This document shows, piece by piece, positions 43,248-52,264 of a stretch of 52,413 nucleotides of DNA. The stretch covers positions 1 through 52,413 of the forward strand of contig JAFSMW010000168.1 of NCBI GenBank assembly GCA_017447745.1. Direction: 5' to 3'. Origin of the DNA: Thermoguttaceae bacterium. GTDB lineage: Bacteria > Planctomycetota > Planctomycetia > Pirellulales > Thermoguttaceae. Position 1 is the stretch's first letter. Each line of letters begins with the position of its first letter. The notes beneath the pieces are model-generated. The model did no database searches and was not told the DNA's origin. It saw only the letters and a program-made list of their open reading frames with translations. The position numbers and the translations under genes were made by a program.

Positions 43248-43504
43248 AATTAATCTCCGATGAATGAAATAGGACTCGTGAAAAATAAATCTAACGAATC
43301 TTAACGATATTTGCTCTTCAGGGAAAGCTGATTTTCCAGAAAATCGAAGAAAAATTAAAATTATTGCATTTGAAAAGTTTGCATTATAGCGTTTAGATAA
43401 AATAGTAAAATTTCTAGCTCTCTGATAAAATCTCCTATTTTAACATTTCTCGATATTGTAAAAAGCAAAATATTGGATATAATAACCAGAAAAGCAACCA
43501 GTAT

Positions 43505-44932
43505 ATGAGAATTCGGGCTTTCCCAATGGATGATTTATCTAACAACGCTGACGTCAACGAAACTATCGACACCGCTTTTGGCGTTGAGATGAATCGCGAT
43601 ATACCTCTCGGCGACGGCGAACGGGCGTTATCTGTCCTGTACGCTTTACAGAAGGAGCACGAGTCCAGCGTCGATTCTGGTTCAGTTGAATATCTCGATC
43701 CGGAGCTGACAGCGCAGATTGACTCGTTTTCCATGTACGACGTTGTCGTTGAGACGTTGCAGCGGTTTCAAGAGAAAAACGTCTGCCCGTCTGTTCCGAT
43801 TACGCCCGAGACTCGCCTGGAAGCGCTCTTTCCCGCCAAAGGACGCGAGAAGAACTGGATGCGGTTTATTCTCGATCTGCAACATCAGGATTGGGAGACG
43901 GGACGAGCGGAATTTCTCTCATTGCCTCTGTCTGTTATAAAATTTATTACCTGTATTAATGTTGTTTTTGTAGTTATTTTGCTGTCGTCCATTCTGATTG
44001 GAATACTCAACGCGGTTAACGTAATTGGATGTTTGCCTCAATGGCAAAAATTTGTCTATTTTTGGACATGTCAGTTTTTGTTTTTCTATCTTGGATTTTA
44101 CATTCTTATCTACTTTATTATAAACCTTCAGCCTTTCAAATTTTGTACGAAAGAGTTTAAGAGCGAATTTAATACTCTAGAAAAGCTGTCGAGTTATCTC
44201 AAGGAAATAAACCTTTTCAGAATTGCCGATCCCGATGCGGAAACGCTTGCCAAATCCGGCTGCCCGATTTGTAAAAAGATACTCGCTGTTCTGTCGCGCC
44301 AGTCGAGAATTCCAGAAGAGGAATTGAATCTGCAATCCCGGTTGGATTCTCTATTTCATGGAAACAAAGCGTATTCCGTATGGAATGGGCTGATAAAGGA
44401 AATGACGAAAGAGAAATTCAATTTGCCTCACATCATTCCGCAGCGCCTCAGCTCGCACTCAGTAATTATAAACTGGTTTTTGATTTTTCTTAATTGGTTT
44501 GTTGGAGCAGGCTTGGTAATTGGAAGCGGATATGTCATTTATGTGAGCGAATTTATTCAATCGAAATCTGGCGCCCCAATAATTGACACTTATATTACTA
44601 ATCCGATATTTAAAGAGTTATACTTTTTGTTGATTCATATTTTTCTGGGCTTTGTTCTTGTCCTGTTTCTTATAATGTTTATAATGGCGATAATTGCCAT
44701 GTTCGACTACTTCCTCTTTCCGCGATACAGCTTTCCCGTTCGCTATCAGACCGTTGCCAATCTTGTCAACCGGTTTCGAGCCGCCAACGTGGAATGGCTG
44801 GCGGAGAACAGCCCGGAATCGCTGGACGCTAAACTGCGGACGCTGGCGTTTCCTAATGCGGAACAGAAAGAGGTTATCGAGAGGTTAAAATCAGAACAGG
44901 AACTGGGCGAAGAGGAACTTGAGGATTTCTGA
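43505..44932 (+). CDS. four-TM membrane protein with two homologous halves
   Basis: A 475-aa protein that I do not recognise. It has two similar halves, each a soluble helical module (RLEALFP, near 104; RLDSLFH, near 279) followed by a pair of membrane helices: about 147-170 and 183-207, then about 322-347 and 371-402. Cys-rich CPICKK occurs at 253-258. The ends are soluble and acidic. It arose by internal duplication. It has no obvious partner; flhA follows convergently. A signalling or transport role cannot be stated. Confidence 0.6.
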   Translation: MRIRAFPMDDLSNNADVNETIDTAFGVEMNRDIPLGDGERALSVLYALQKEHESSVDSGSVEYLDPELTAQIDSFSMYDVVVETLQRFQEKNVCPSVPITPETRLEALFPAKGREKNWMRFILDLQHQDWETGRAEFLSLPLSVIKFITCINVVFVVILLSSILIGILNAVNVIGCLPQWQKFVYFWTCQFLFFYLGFYILIYFIINLQPFKFCTKEFKSEFNTLEKLSSYLKEINLFRIADPDAETLAKSGCPICKKILAVLSRQSRIPEEELNLQSRLDSLFHGNKAYSVWNGLIKEMTKEKFNLPHIIPQRLSSHSVIINWFLIFLNWFVGAGLVIGSGYVIYVSEFIQSKSGAPIIDTYITNPIFKELYFLLIHIFLGFVLVLFLIMFIMAIIAMFDYFLFPRYSFPVRYQTVANLVNRFRAANVEWLAENSPESLDAKLRTLAFPNAEQKEVIERLKSEQELGEEELEDF

Positions 44933-44997
44933 TTATAGAGTTTTTATGTAGCACGTTGGAAAAGGCTGCGCCTCTGGGCGCCGCAATCTCCGAGATT

Positions 44998-47085
44998 TTA
45001 GTTTATCATAATAACCCCGCTTGATCTCGGGTTCATGTTCATCGGGATTTCTTCTGCGCCGAGAATGGTGAGGTAGGGAAATCTGTCCTGGAATAACGCC
45101 TGAACCAGAGCGCGAATTTCCGACGACGTAATCAAAACCGGCGGGCGGCGATTCGTGCGGAGCTGTTCGATTTCAATGGCGAGTTTCTGGTTGAGCTGCG
45201 CTCTGAGCGAGGGCGAAATGCCGATTTCTACGTCGTTGTCGACGATGCGGCAGTTGTCGCGAATGGTCGTTTGCAGGTCGGGCGAAAGCATAATCGCCAG
45301 AATTTCGTTGTCGGAATCGGCGCAGGACGTGCAAATCGTTCTGCCGAGTTTTTGTCGAACGCGTTCGACCTGTTCGATCAGATTCCCTGACGGGGCGCTG
45401 CCCAGAACGTCCAAAATCAGTTCCAGCTGACGGATCGGAACGCGTTGTTTGAGCAGTCGCTGTAACACCTGTTCGACGGCGGAAAGCGTCATGACGCTGG
45501 GAATCAGCTCGTCGACAACGGCGGGCGACGTCTTGCGAAGCTGGTCGATTAACGCCTTGACGGAATCCCGCGTGAGCAGTTCGTCCGCATGCAGAACGCA
45601 AAGCTCCTTGAGATGATTGAAGATCAACTCGGACGGTTCGTGAACGACGTAGCCTTGATTTTTCGCTTCTTCAATTTGAGACCGATTAATCCAGTAGCCC
45701 GGATTTTTGGTTTCCGGCTCCTGGTCGAGCAGACCGGCAACCGTCCCGTACGCGTCGCCCAAATCGACCGCAAACGCCATGTCCGGATAAATCATCTTTT
45801 TGCAAACCGGGACGCCGTGCAGATTGATTCTATACTCGTTGGGTTCCAGTTCAGCGCTGGAATCTGTAACAGACGTCTTCGGCAGAAGAACACCCCATTC
45901 CCGGGCGAAATACCGGCGCGTTTCCCGAATCGCGTCCAGCAGGACATCCTCCTGAGAAAACAATCCTGTAAGCCCGCGGCCGAGCTGAATTTCAATCGGG
46001 TCGACGGTTAAGAGATTGTCTACCGCCGACGCCTTTTCCGTTTCCTTCTTTTGAACAAGAATCTCTTCGCTGCGCCGCTGCTGTTCTTTTTTCCGTTCGT
46101 TGAGAATCCACGCCAAGCCGACAAATCCGGTCCCCAGCAGCATAAGCGGGATTTTGGGAAGTTGAGTCAGCGTGAGGAGGAACAGAAAAACGCCCGTCGC
46201 CAACAGCGCTCCGGAATGGGAAAAGACCTGATGTGACACTTCCTCCGGCAGCTCGGTCTTTTCGGCGCTTCGCGTCATGAGCATTGCCGCCGCCAGCGAA
46301 ATGAGCAATGCGGGAAGCTGGCTCACAAGGCCGTCGCCGATGGTCAATCGGGTAAAGACGTCCAAGGCGTTTGTAACATTCATGCCCTGCGACAGACCAA
46401 TAACCAGCCCGCCGACAATGTTGACAGCGGTTATGCAAAGCCCGGCAATGGCGTCTCCGCGGACGAATTTGCTGGCGCCGTCCATAGCCCCGAAGAAGTC
46501 GGACTGCCGCCCCAGCTCCGCGCGCCGATTTTGGGCGTCCTGCTGGGTTATCAGCCCGGAATTGAGGTCGGCGTCGATGGCGGCTTGCTTTCCCGGCAGG
46601 GAATCCAAGGCGAATCGGGCGGCGACTTCGCTGATTCGCGACGCCCCTTTGGTAATCACCAGGAACTGAATCAGCACCAGAATCAGGAATATCACGACGC
46701 CGACAACCAGATTGGAGCCGGTTACGAAATTGCTAAAGGCGTTAATCACCTGTCCCGCCGCCAGCGCGCCGTCAGCCGGGGCGTTGGTAAGAATCAGCCG
46801 GGTCGTGGCGATGTTCAAAACGAGACGAAACAGCGTCGCTGCCAAGAGAATCGTGGGGAAGACGCTGAACTCCAGCGGCGTGCGAATAAACAGCACCGTC
46901 GAAAGCATCAATACGGCAAACGCCAGGTTAATTGACAGCAGAAAGTCCATCGTCCACGCCGGCAGCGGCGCCAAGAGAACCGCGACCGCCAGGATTATTG
47001 AAATCGGCAGCAGCGCAGCGCGGAGGTATCGTCCCCAAGACGAGGACGGCGAGGAATCGACGGTTATCGGGGTGGGCGTTGACAT
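44998..47085 (-). CDS. flhA: flagellar biosynthesis protein FlhA
   Basis: A 695-aa export-gate protein of the flagellar type III secretion apparatus. The N-terminal half has about eight membrane helices. The FHIPEP-family signature is visible as ARFALDSLPGKQAAIDADLN, and the C-terminal half is the cytosolic docking domain for substrate-chaperone complexes. I chose ATG 47085 (MSTPTP) over the TTG at 47127. Stand-alone flhA without flhB or fli neighbours in the window. Length and signature favour flagellar FlhA over injectisome SctV. Confidence 0.93.
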   Translation of the reverse strand: MSTPTPITVDSSPSSSWGRYLRAALLPISIILAVAVLLAPLPAWTMDFLLSINLAFAVLMLSTVLFIRTPLEFSVFPTILLAATLFRLVLNIATTRLILTNAPADGALAAGQVINAFSNFVTGSNLVVGVVIFLILVLIQFLVITKGASRISEVAARFALDSLPGKQAAIDADLNSGLITQQDAQNRRAELGRQSDFFGAMDGASKFVRGDAIAGLCITAVNIVGGLVIGLSQGMNVTNALDVFTRLTIGDGLVSQLPALLISLAAAMLMTRSAEKTELPEEVSHQVFSHSGALLATGVFLFLLTLTQLPKIPLMLLGTGFVGLAWILNERKKEQQRRSEEILVQKKETEKASAVDNLLTVDPIEIQLGRGLTGLFSQEDVLLDAIRETRRYFAREWGVLLPKTSVTDSSAELEPNEYRINLHGVPVCKKMIYPDMAFAVDLGDAYGTVAGLLDQEPETKNPGYWINRSQIEEAKNQGYVVHEPSELIFNHLKELCVLHADELLTRDSVKALIDQLRKTSPAVVDELIPSVMTLSAVEQVLQRLLKQRVPIRQLELILDVLGSAPSGNLIEQVERVRQKLGRTICTSCADSDNEILAIMLSPDLQTTIRDNCRIVDNDVEIGISPSLRAQLNQKLAIEIEQLRTNRRPPVLITSSEIRALVQALFQDRFPYLTILGAEEIPMNMNPRSSGVIMIN

Positions 47086-47271
47086 ATTATCTATTCGCAG
47101 GAAACGAGCGCCCGGCGGATAAACCAATTACCGCTCAGACGGCTCTATCGGCGTCAATAATACATTTTTTTCTCATTTCTGTCCAGAGGAAAATAGAAGG
47201 GATAATTCAGTAATAATTTAACAGAAAGCCCCCATTTTAAGAATATTTGGGAAAAATTTCAAAAAAACTAT

Positions 47272-47300
47272 TTGAAATTTTGTTATCTTTAGGGTATAAT
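47272..47300 (+). promoter_or_regulatory. sigma-70 promoter of cas13d
   Basis: TTGAAA (47272-47277) and TATAAT (47295-47300) with a 17-bp spacer lie in the AT-rich 359-bp gap between the divergent flhA and cas13d genes. Transcription would start near 47307, leaving a leader of about 138 nt. This leader has a small hairpin around GCGGCT...AGCCGC at 47390-47406. Confidence 0.7.
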
Positions 47301-47444
47301 CACGTATTTAAGTGATAGCAAATGAAAATGAATTCAATTCATATTTTTTCAGAATCGTATAAATATTATCATTGATTGTTTTACGGTGGCGCGGCTACAA
47401 AGCCGCTCGGAACATGTAACCCCTTACCCAAATTAACACGCATT

Positions 47445-50363
47445 ATGAACGAAAACACTCCAGACAAAGACGTCAACAACGAATCCATCAACAACGAATC
47501 CGCCAACAACGGCGCCAATGCCAATTCTGGTTCAAATTCTGACGCTAAACGCAAAAAGGAAGGTCCGCTCAATCGCTGGATGGGAACCAAAAAAACGAAA
47601 GCAAAACGTCTGGGCGTGAAATCTGTCGTATCCTACGGCGACGGCTCTTTGGCGGTTACGACTTTTGGGAGAGGGAATCGATCTGAAATTGTCCTCTCCG
47701 CTCCCAACGGCGGAACGGACGTCCCTACGCCGTCGTTCTACGCCCCGATCCAGTTCAACAGTATCTCCAATCAGATTGAAGTCGAACGCGGAGAACTGGC
47801 TTCCATCTTGTTCAATCCCGCCTTCAGCGAGGGTGCGTCTTCAGAAGTTCAGTCGGATTATCTCAAATTAAAATCCGTTCTGGAAGAGGAATTCTTTGGA
47901 AGATCGTTCCCCAAAGACACGGTTCGCATTCAGATTATTTACAATCTTCTCGACATCTTGAAGATTATCGGCGTTTACGTCAACGACGTCATTTACTCTG
48001 TCAACAATCTTCAGCCGGAGCCGACGGACGTTGTCGGTCTGAGCATGACAAGCGGGAATCTCAAAACCGCATTGGCGAACATGTCTCCATTCTTTGGGTT
48101 CTTTGGCGACGCGTTCATGGTTGCCAAAAAAGGAAATCAACAGCGTCAAAATGAAGCCGACGAGTACAACGGACAGGTCTTGCGCGTTTTGGGCGCCGTT
48201 CGTCAGATGACAGCTCACTTCAAAAATGCAGACACCATGTTTTCCGATCGGAAACGGATTGAAAAGGACTTGAAGCAACTGACAAGCGAGTCCAAAAAGA
48301 ATCCGATTTCCTGCTGGAAGGTTGTGGAATCGGCTTACGTCAGACGAATCAAAGAAGTCAACGAAGGTTTCCTGAATAACTCTTGCGTCAATTTGGGGAT
48401 TTTCTTCGATCTCCTGGGCGCGCGCAGCGACGATCAGAAGGCGGAGATCACCCAGGATTACTACCGCTTCTCCATTCTCAAACAGGGCAAGAATCTCGGT
48501 TTGAACATGAAAAAGCTCCGCGAGACGATGCTCGACGCATTTTGTCCGTATGTCAAGGAAAAGGAACACGATTCCTACAGACAGAAACTCTACGTCGTTA
48601 CCGACTTCCTGATGTATCGAACTCTCAACGGAACTGAAATGCTCGACGAGATGGTCGAACAGCTCCGCGTTACTTCAGACGAAGAGGAGAAAGACGAACT
48701 CTACGCCCAGTTTGCCGAACAGGTCTGGGAGAAAATGCAAGACGTTCTGACGAAGTTCTACAGTATGTTCAGCAACGGCTTCCCCAAATTTAAAAGCTCT
48801 GCTATTTCTGAATCGTGGCTGGGAAAAGCGGCGATGAGAGAAGACAACGGTTTGCCGTTTGTCATGCTCCTTTCGTTCCTGTGCAACTTCATGGAAGCCA
48901 ACGAAATCAACGAGCTTCTCACCGCCTTTATCAACAAGTTTGAAAACATTCAGTCGATGATCGACACGCTTAAAACGCTCAAGGAAGACGTTTCGTTCTC
49001 TGACAAGTACGATGCATTCAACCAGACCGGCGGTCGTTTTGCGGGCGAGGTCGCCAAACAGCTGCGCGCAGTCGTCAGCATCGGCAAGATGAAGCCCGAT
49101 CTGGAAAGCGCAAAGCGTTTGATGTACATCGCCGCTATCAGGACGCTGGGCATTCCAGACGATTCCGAATACATTTCCGACGCTTGGCTGGAAAACAACG
49201 TTCTCCTGACGGCGGAACAGAAGAAGGACGAAGATCGGGTCAAGGAAGTTAACCCGTTCCGAAACTTCATCGCCAACAACGTTATTGAATCCCGCCGGTT
49301 CCTCTATCTGGTTCGATACACCAAGCCGGAAACCGTTCGCGCGATTATGACCAACGCAAAGATCGTCCGTTACGCGCTTTCCCGCTTGCCGGAATCCCAG
49401 ATTAACATGTATTACGACCGCACTGTCGGCGCTGAACAGGACGTTACGCTCGACGAAAAACTCAACGTTCTGACGATCGTTCTGACTGGCTTGTCGTTTG
49501 AGACTCTGGTCAAGAACCGCGCTGGCATCATTACAAATACTACAAAGCGTCCGGTTGTTATTGAACGGCTCAAGGCGCAAATCGGGCTTTACCTCGCCGC
49601 CGCTTACATGGTTGTAAAGAACCTTGTCAAGACGAACGCTCGATACTACATCGCCTTTTCCGCCTTTGAGCGAGATCTGGCTATGCTCGAGAAAAAAGAC
49701 TCCGACGCGGTTTCAATCAACTTCGTTCCCTTTACGTACGTCAATAAAAAGGGTGAAACGGTTAAAGACGAAAATCCGCTTTACGCTTTGACGGAATACT
49801 ACCTCGACCAGGACGACGAAATTCGGTACGTTCCTGAGAACGGCGTCTTTGACAAAGAAGCCTGCCATCGTTACTTTGACGAACATCCCGCTCATTTCAC
49901 CCGAAAATGGCGCGACATCTTCCGTCAAAAGGAAATCCCCGATGCCAAAAAGACGAATACGACCGGATACCTCGGGATTTTTGTCCGCAACACGGCTGAA
50001 CACCTCAACGCGCTAACGGCTCTCAAGAAGTACATCAACGGATTCCGCGCCGGTTCAGACGCCCCGATGAGATCCTACTTTGAACTGTATCACTACATCG
50101 TTCAGCGTCTGGCTTTGGACTGGAACGACAACCCCGCATGCCAGCCGGGTCAGGAACTCAACCTGGAACCGTATCGCGAGTTTATCGAAAAGAATGGCTT
50201 GCCGCATAACGACCTGATTCATATCAGCTACTGCCCGCTAGGATACAATCTCCCGCGGTACAAGAACCTGACCATCGCCGCTCTGTTCGACTCCGATAGC
50301 GCCGACGGACAAGAGCGGGCGAAACGTCTGGCAGCCGAATTCGCCAAAAAAGCGAAGAAATAG
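47445..50363 (+). CDS. cas13d: Cas13d, type VI-D CRISPR RNA-guided RNase
   Basis: A 972-aa single-protein effector. Two HEPN nuclease motifs of the R-x4-H form are present: R253-QMTA-H258 and R848-NTAE-H853. Many segments follow the Ruminococcus Cas13d pattern recalled from memory: RLGVKSVVSYG near the N-terminus, YYRFSILKQGKNLGLN, KLRETMLD, NELLTAFINKFENIQS, FRNFIANNVIESRRF, SYFELYHYIVQRL, and at the C-terminus YNLPRYKNLTIAALFD. The length fits Cas13d (about 930-970) and not Cas13a-c. The first 50 residues or so are a low-complexity Asn/Ser/Lys extension. I chose ATG 47445 over the TTG at 47376. It would process its own crRNA and cut target RNA, with collateral RNase activity. cas1 and cas2 follow on the same strand. 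Confidence 0.95.
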   Translation: MNENTPDKDVNNESINNESANNGANANSGSNSDAKRKKEGPLNRWMGTKKTKAKRLGVKSVVSYGDGSLAVTTFGRGNRSEIVLSAPNGGTDVPTPSFYAPIQFNSISNQIEVERGELASILFNPAFSEGASSEVQSDYLKLKSVLEEEFFGRSFPKDTVRIQIIYNLLDILKIIGVYVNDVIYSVNNLQPEPTDVVGLSMTSGNLKTALANMSPFFGFFGDAFMVAKKGNQQRQNEADEYNGQVLRVLGAVRQMTAHFKNADTMFSDRKRIEKDLKQLTSESKKNPISCWKVVESAYVRRIKEVNEGFLNNSCVNLGIFFDLLGARSDDQKAEITQDYYRFSILKQGKNLGLNMKKLRETMLDAFCPYVKEKEHDSYRQKLYVVTDFLMYRTLNGTEMLDEMVEQLRVTSDEEEKDELYAQFAEQVWEKMQDVLTKFYSMFSNGFPKFKSSAISESWLGKAAMREDNGLPFVMLLSFLCNFMEANEINELLTAFINKFENIQSMIDTLKTLKEDVSFSDKYDAFNQTGGRFAGEVAKQLRAVVSIGKMKPDLESAKRLMYIAAIRTLGIPDDSEYISDAWLENNVLLTAEQKKDEDRVKEVNPFRNFIANNVIESRRFLYLVRYTKPETVRAIMTNAKIVRYALSRLPESQINMYYDRTVGAEQDVTLDEKLNVLTIVLTGLSFETLVKNRAGIITNTTKRPVVIERLKAQIGLYLAAAYMVVKNLVKTNARYYIAFSAFERDLAMLEKKDSDAVSINFVPFTYVNKKGETVKDENPLYALTEYYLDQDDEIRYVPENGVFDKEACHRYFDEHPAHFTRKWRDIFRQKEIPDAKKTNTTGYLGIFVRNTAEHLNALTALKKYINGFRAGSDAPMRSYFELYHYIVQRLALDWNDNPACQPGQELNLEPYREFIEKNGLPHNDLIHISYCPLGYNLPRYKNLTIAALFDSDSADGQERAKRLAAEFAKKAKK

Positions 50364-50396
50364 ACTGTCACGAAATGGAGCGGGGCATGCGCTTGC

Positions 50397-50438
50397 GTCG
50401 GGTTACAGCGGCGGCTTGACGCCGCAGTAACCCACGAC
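50397..50438 (+). repeat. imperfect GC-rich hairpin between cas13d and cas1
   Basis: GTCGGGTTACAGCGGCG pairs with the reverse complement ending CCCACGAC with one mismatch and a small bulge, around a 6-nt loop. It occupies the 138-bp gap between cas13d and cas1. There is no T-run. It could partly terminate or protect the cas13d mRNA, making effector and adaptation genes unequal in expression. Confidence 0.55.
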
Positions 50439-50501
50439 AAATAGATCTATTTTCTTCAGCCAGTCTCGCTGTGAATAACGCATATTTAGATTCGCATTAT
50501 T

Positions 50502-51482
50502 ATGAATGAACGCCAATGGAGAACTGTTGTTGTTGACAAGCGCGCCAGATTATATTACTCTCTGGGAGCGATGAAAATAAAAACTCCAGATGGGAAAACG
50601 CAGCGAGTTCCTCTGTATAACGTTTGTGCAATAATGATTGTTTCGCACTCGGTTCGAATTTCTTCTTTTCTCATTGATCAGCTTCGACAGCGTAACGTCG
50701 CGCTGTCGTTCTGCGATTCCAATAAAATGCCATGCGCCGAGCTGGTCGGCTATTCTCAAACCAATCTAACCGCCGCCAGACTGAAAGAGCAAATTGAATG
50801 GTCGCAGCAGGCTAAGGCTTTAGTATGGGGAAGAATTATCCAGTTGAAACTTATCGCTCAGCGGAATGCGCTTCGGGATCTGAAGCTCCCGATCGACGAA
50901 CGGCGATGGACGAAATTCATTTCTCTCAACGCCCCGGAGGAATGTCCAAATCGGGAAGGACTGGCAGCCAGAATTTACTTTAATACGTTGTTCGGAAAAG
51001 ATTTCAAACGGTTGGGAAAAACTAAAGCGCATGGAAACGCGATCTCTTTAAATCGTCAGTCAAGAGACAACGTACCCGACAATCCACTCGCGCCGTTGAT
51101 TGAACAAATCAACTCTGCCCTCAATTATGGTTATGCGATTTTGCGTTCCGCCATGACGAGGGAACTGACGTTAAGAGGATTTAATCCCGCCCTTGGGCTG
51201 GCGCATTGCGGAGGAACAAATCCATTTAATTTGACCTACGATCTCATTGAGCCGTTTAGACCGTTTGTCGATAAAATCGTTTTTGCCCGTATAGGACTGC
51301 CGTTCAACAGAGATTTCAAAAGAGAACTAATTGCCGTTCTCAACGTACTTGCACAGTACGATAATAAAAACGCAGTCATGATGGAAATCATGAAGTATTA
51401 CATCAGCGACGCAGTTCGGTCGCTCAGAACGGGAAAAAATCATATTCAAGAAATTCAATTTATAACCCCAAATATAGTTTAG
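50502..51482 (+). CDS. cas1: Cas1 spacer-integration endonuclease
   Basis: A 326-aa Cas1 integrase. The metal-binding residues fit the family: Glu152 (NREGLAARIYF), His235 (LGLAHCGG) and Asp247/Glu250 (YDLIEPFRP). The LNYGYAILRS segment before the catalytic His is also diagnostic. It acts with Cas2 to insert new spacers at the leader end of the array. It is not fused to a reverse transcriptase. Its stop codon is 1 bp before the cas2 start. Adaptation genes are found only with some VI-D loci. Confidence 0.95.
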   Translation: MNERQWRTVVVDKRARLYYSLGAMKIKTPDGKTQRVPLYNVCAIMIVSHSVRISSFLIDQLRQRNVALSFCDSNKMPCAELVGYSQTNLTAARLKEQIEWSQQAKALVWGRIIQLKLIAQRNALRDLKLPIDERRWTKFISLNAPEECPNREGLAARIYFNTLFGKDFKRLGKTKAHGNAISLNRQSRDNVPDNPLAPLIEQINSALNYGYAILRSAMTRELTLRGFNPALGLAHCGGTNPFNLTYDLIEPFRPFVDKIVFARIGLPFNRDFKRELIAVLNVLAQYDNKNAVMMEIMKYYISDAVRSLRTGKNHIQEIQFITPNIV

Positions 51483-51483
51483 C

Positions 51484-51813
51484 ATGTTATCGAATAGAGG
51501 AACCGTCTTGCTGATCTTTTTTGACATATCTGTCAAAACAAAAAGGCAACGGCGGGAATACCGGCGTTTTCGTTCCGCAATGCTGACGATGGGCTTTGCT
51601 CAACTGCAAATGTCCATTTATTACAAAATGCTGGCGAACGTTTCCAATATTGCCGCACAAAAGAAAGTACTGTCGAAATTCAAACCTCGGGTGGGAATCG
51701 TTCAGTTGCTTCCCTTGCCTTTGAACTTTTTTCTGAAACTGGAAAGCCTTGTTGGTCCACAGTTTGACTTTGCCAGGGAACTCGACCCGGTTTTGGAGTT
51801 CGTAGACGATTAG
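51484..51813 (+). CDS. cas2: Cas2 adaptation protein
   Basis: A 109-aa Cas2 with the first beta strand TVLLIFFDIS containing the conserved Asp14, followed by a basic helix (KTKRQRREYRRFRSAM). It forms the dimer core of the Cas1-Cas2 integration complex. It starts 1 bp after the cas1 stop codon. The array begins about 300 bp downstream in the same orientation. Confidence 0.92.
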   Translation: MLSNRGTVLLIFFDISVKTKRQRREYRRFRSAMLTMGFAQLQMSIYYKMLANVSNIAAQKKVLSKFKPRVGIVQLLPLPLNFFLKLESLVGPQFDFARELDPVLEFVDD

Positions 51814-52120
51814 TAAAATGGACTTTACACAAATTTCAAAGAAAAAGAACGCTGACCTTGGAATCATGGAACACCGTATCCATAGAGTATTGCAAAACGT
51901 ATTACGTTACTGCAAGAAGGAAAATGATAAAATAAGGAGTGTATATAAAATAGGGGATAATTTGCCAATTCTAAAAATGCGTTTATTTTAAATTCGATGT
52001 AAATATTTACAAATAAGATGGTTACATGAATTAATTTAAAATCAAAAAAATTTCGAAAAATTTGGGGTGAAAATGAGGTTTTACCCTTGAAATTACGTAA
52101 AAATGAGTTATACTTTATTG
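51814..52120 (+). promoter_or_regulatory. CRISPR leader with array promoter
   Basis: A 307-bp AT-rich gene-free stretch between cas2 and the first repeat, typical of a leader. Near its end TTGAAA (52087-52092) and TATACT (52109-52114) with a 16-bp spacer form a promoter whose start point, about 7 bp past the -10, would fall at 52121, the first base of repeat 1. Spacer integration should occur at this boundary. Confidence 0.65.
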
Positions 52121-52264
52121 GGTAAGCAGGCCTACAGGTTTGTAGGCTTCTATAACTTGGCGGATTCGTGGTATGCGCCTCTTGCCATGGTAAGCAGGCC
52201 TACAGGTTTGTAGGCTTCTATAACCTATGTTTAACTGCTTAAACGGAATACCGGGGGTAAGCAG
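52121..52264 (+). CRISPR. type VI-D CRISPR array, short and interrupted
   Basis: Two identical 36-nt repeats (52121-52156 and 52189-52224) and a third that matches for only nine bases (52256-52264, GGTAAGCAG). The spacers are 32 nt (52157-52188) and 31 nt (52225-52255). Each repeat contains a 7-bp stem GCCTACA/TGTAGGC with a GGTT loop, flanked by 9 nt on each side and ending in AAC, the same layout as known Cas13d repeats. The repeat/effector orientation is the usual one for VI-D, where the crRNA carries the repeat 5' of the spacer. The rest of the array may lie beyond the element that breaks repeat 3. Confidence 0.93.

Noticed and set aside
47445..50363. Effector considered as Cas9, Cas12 or Cas13a/b/c
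   Set aside because: No RuvC or HNH motifs are seen. The two R-x4-H motifs, the overall length and the conserved segments fit Cas13d specifically.
51814..52120. tracrRNA or WYL accessory gene near the array
   Set aside because: No anti-repeat complementarity and no open frame of accessory-protein size is visible in this gap. Type VI-D does not need a tracrRNA, and a WYL gene could lie outside the window.
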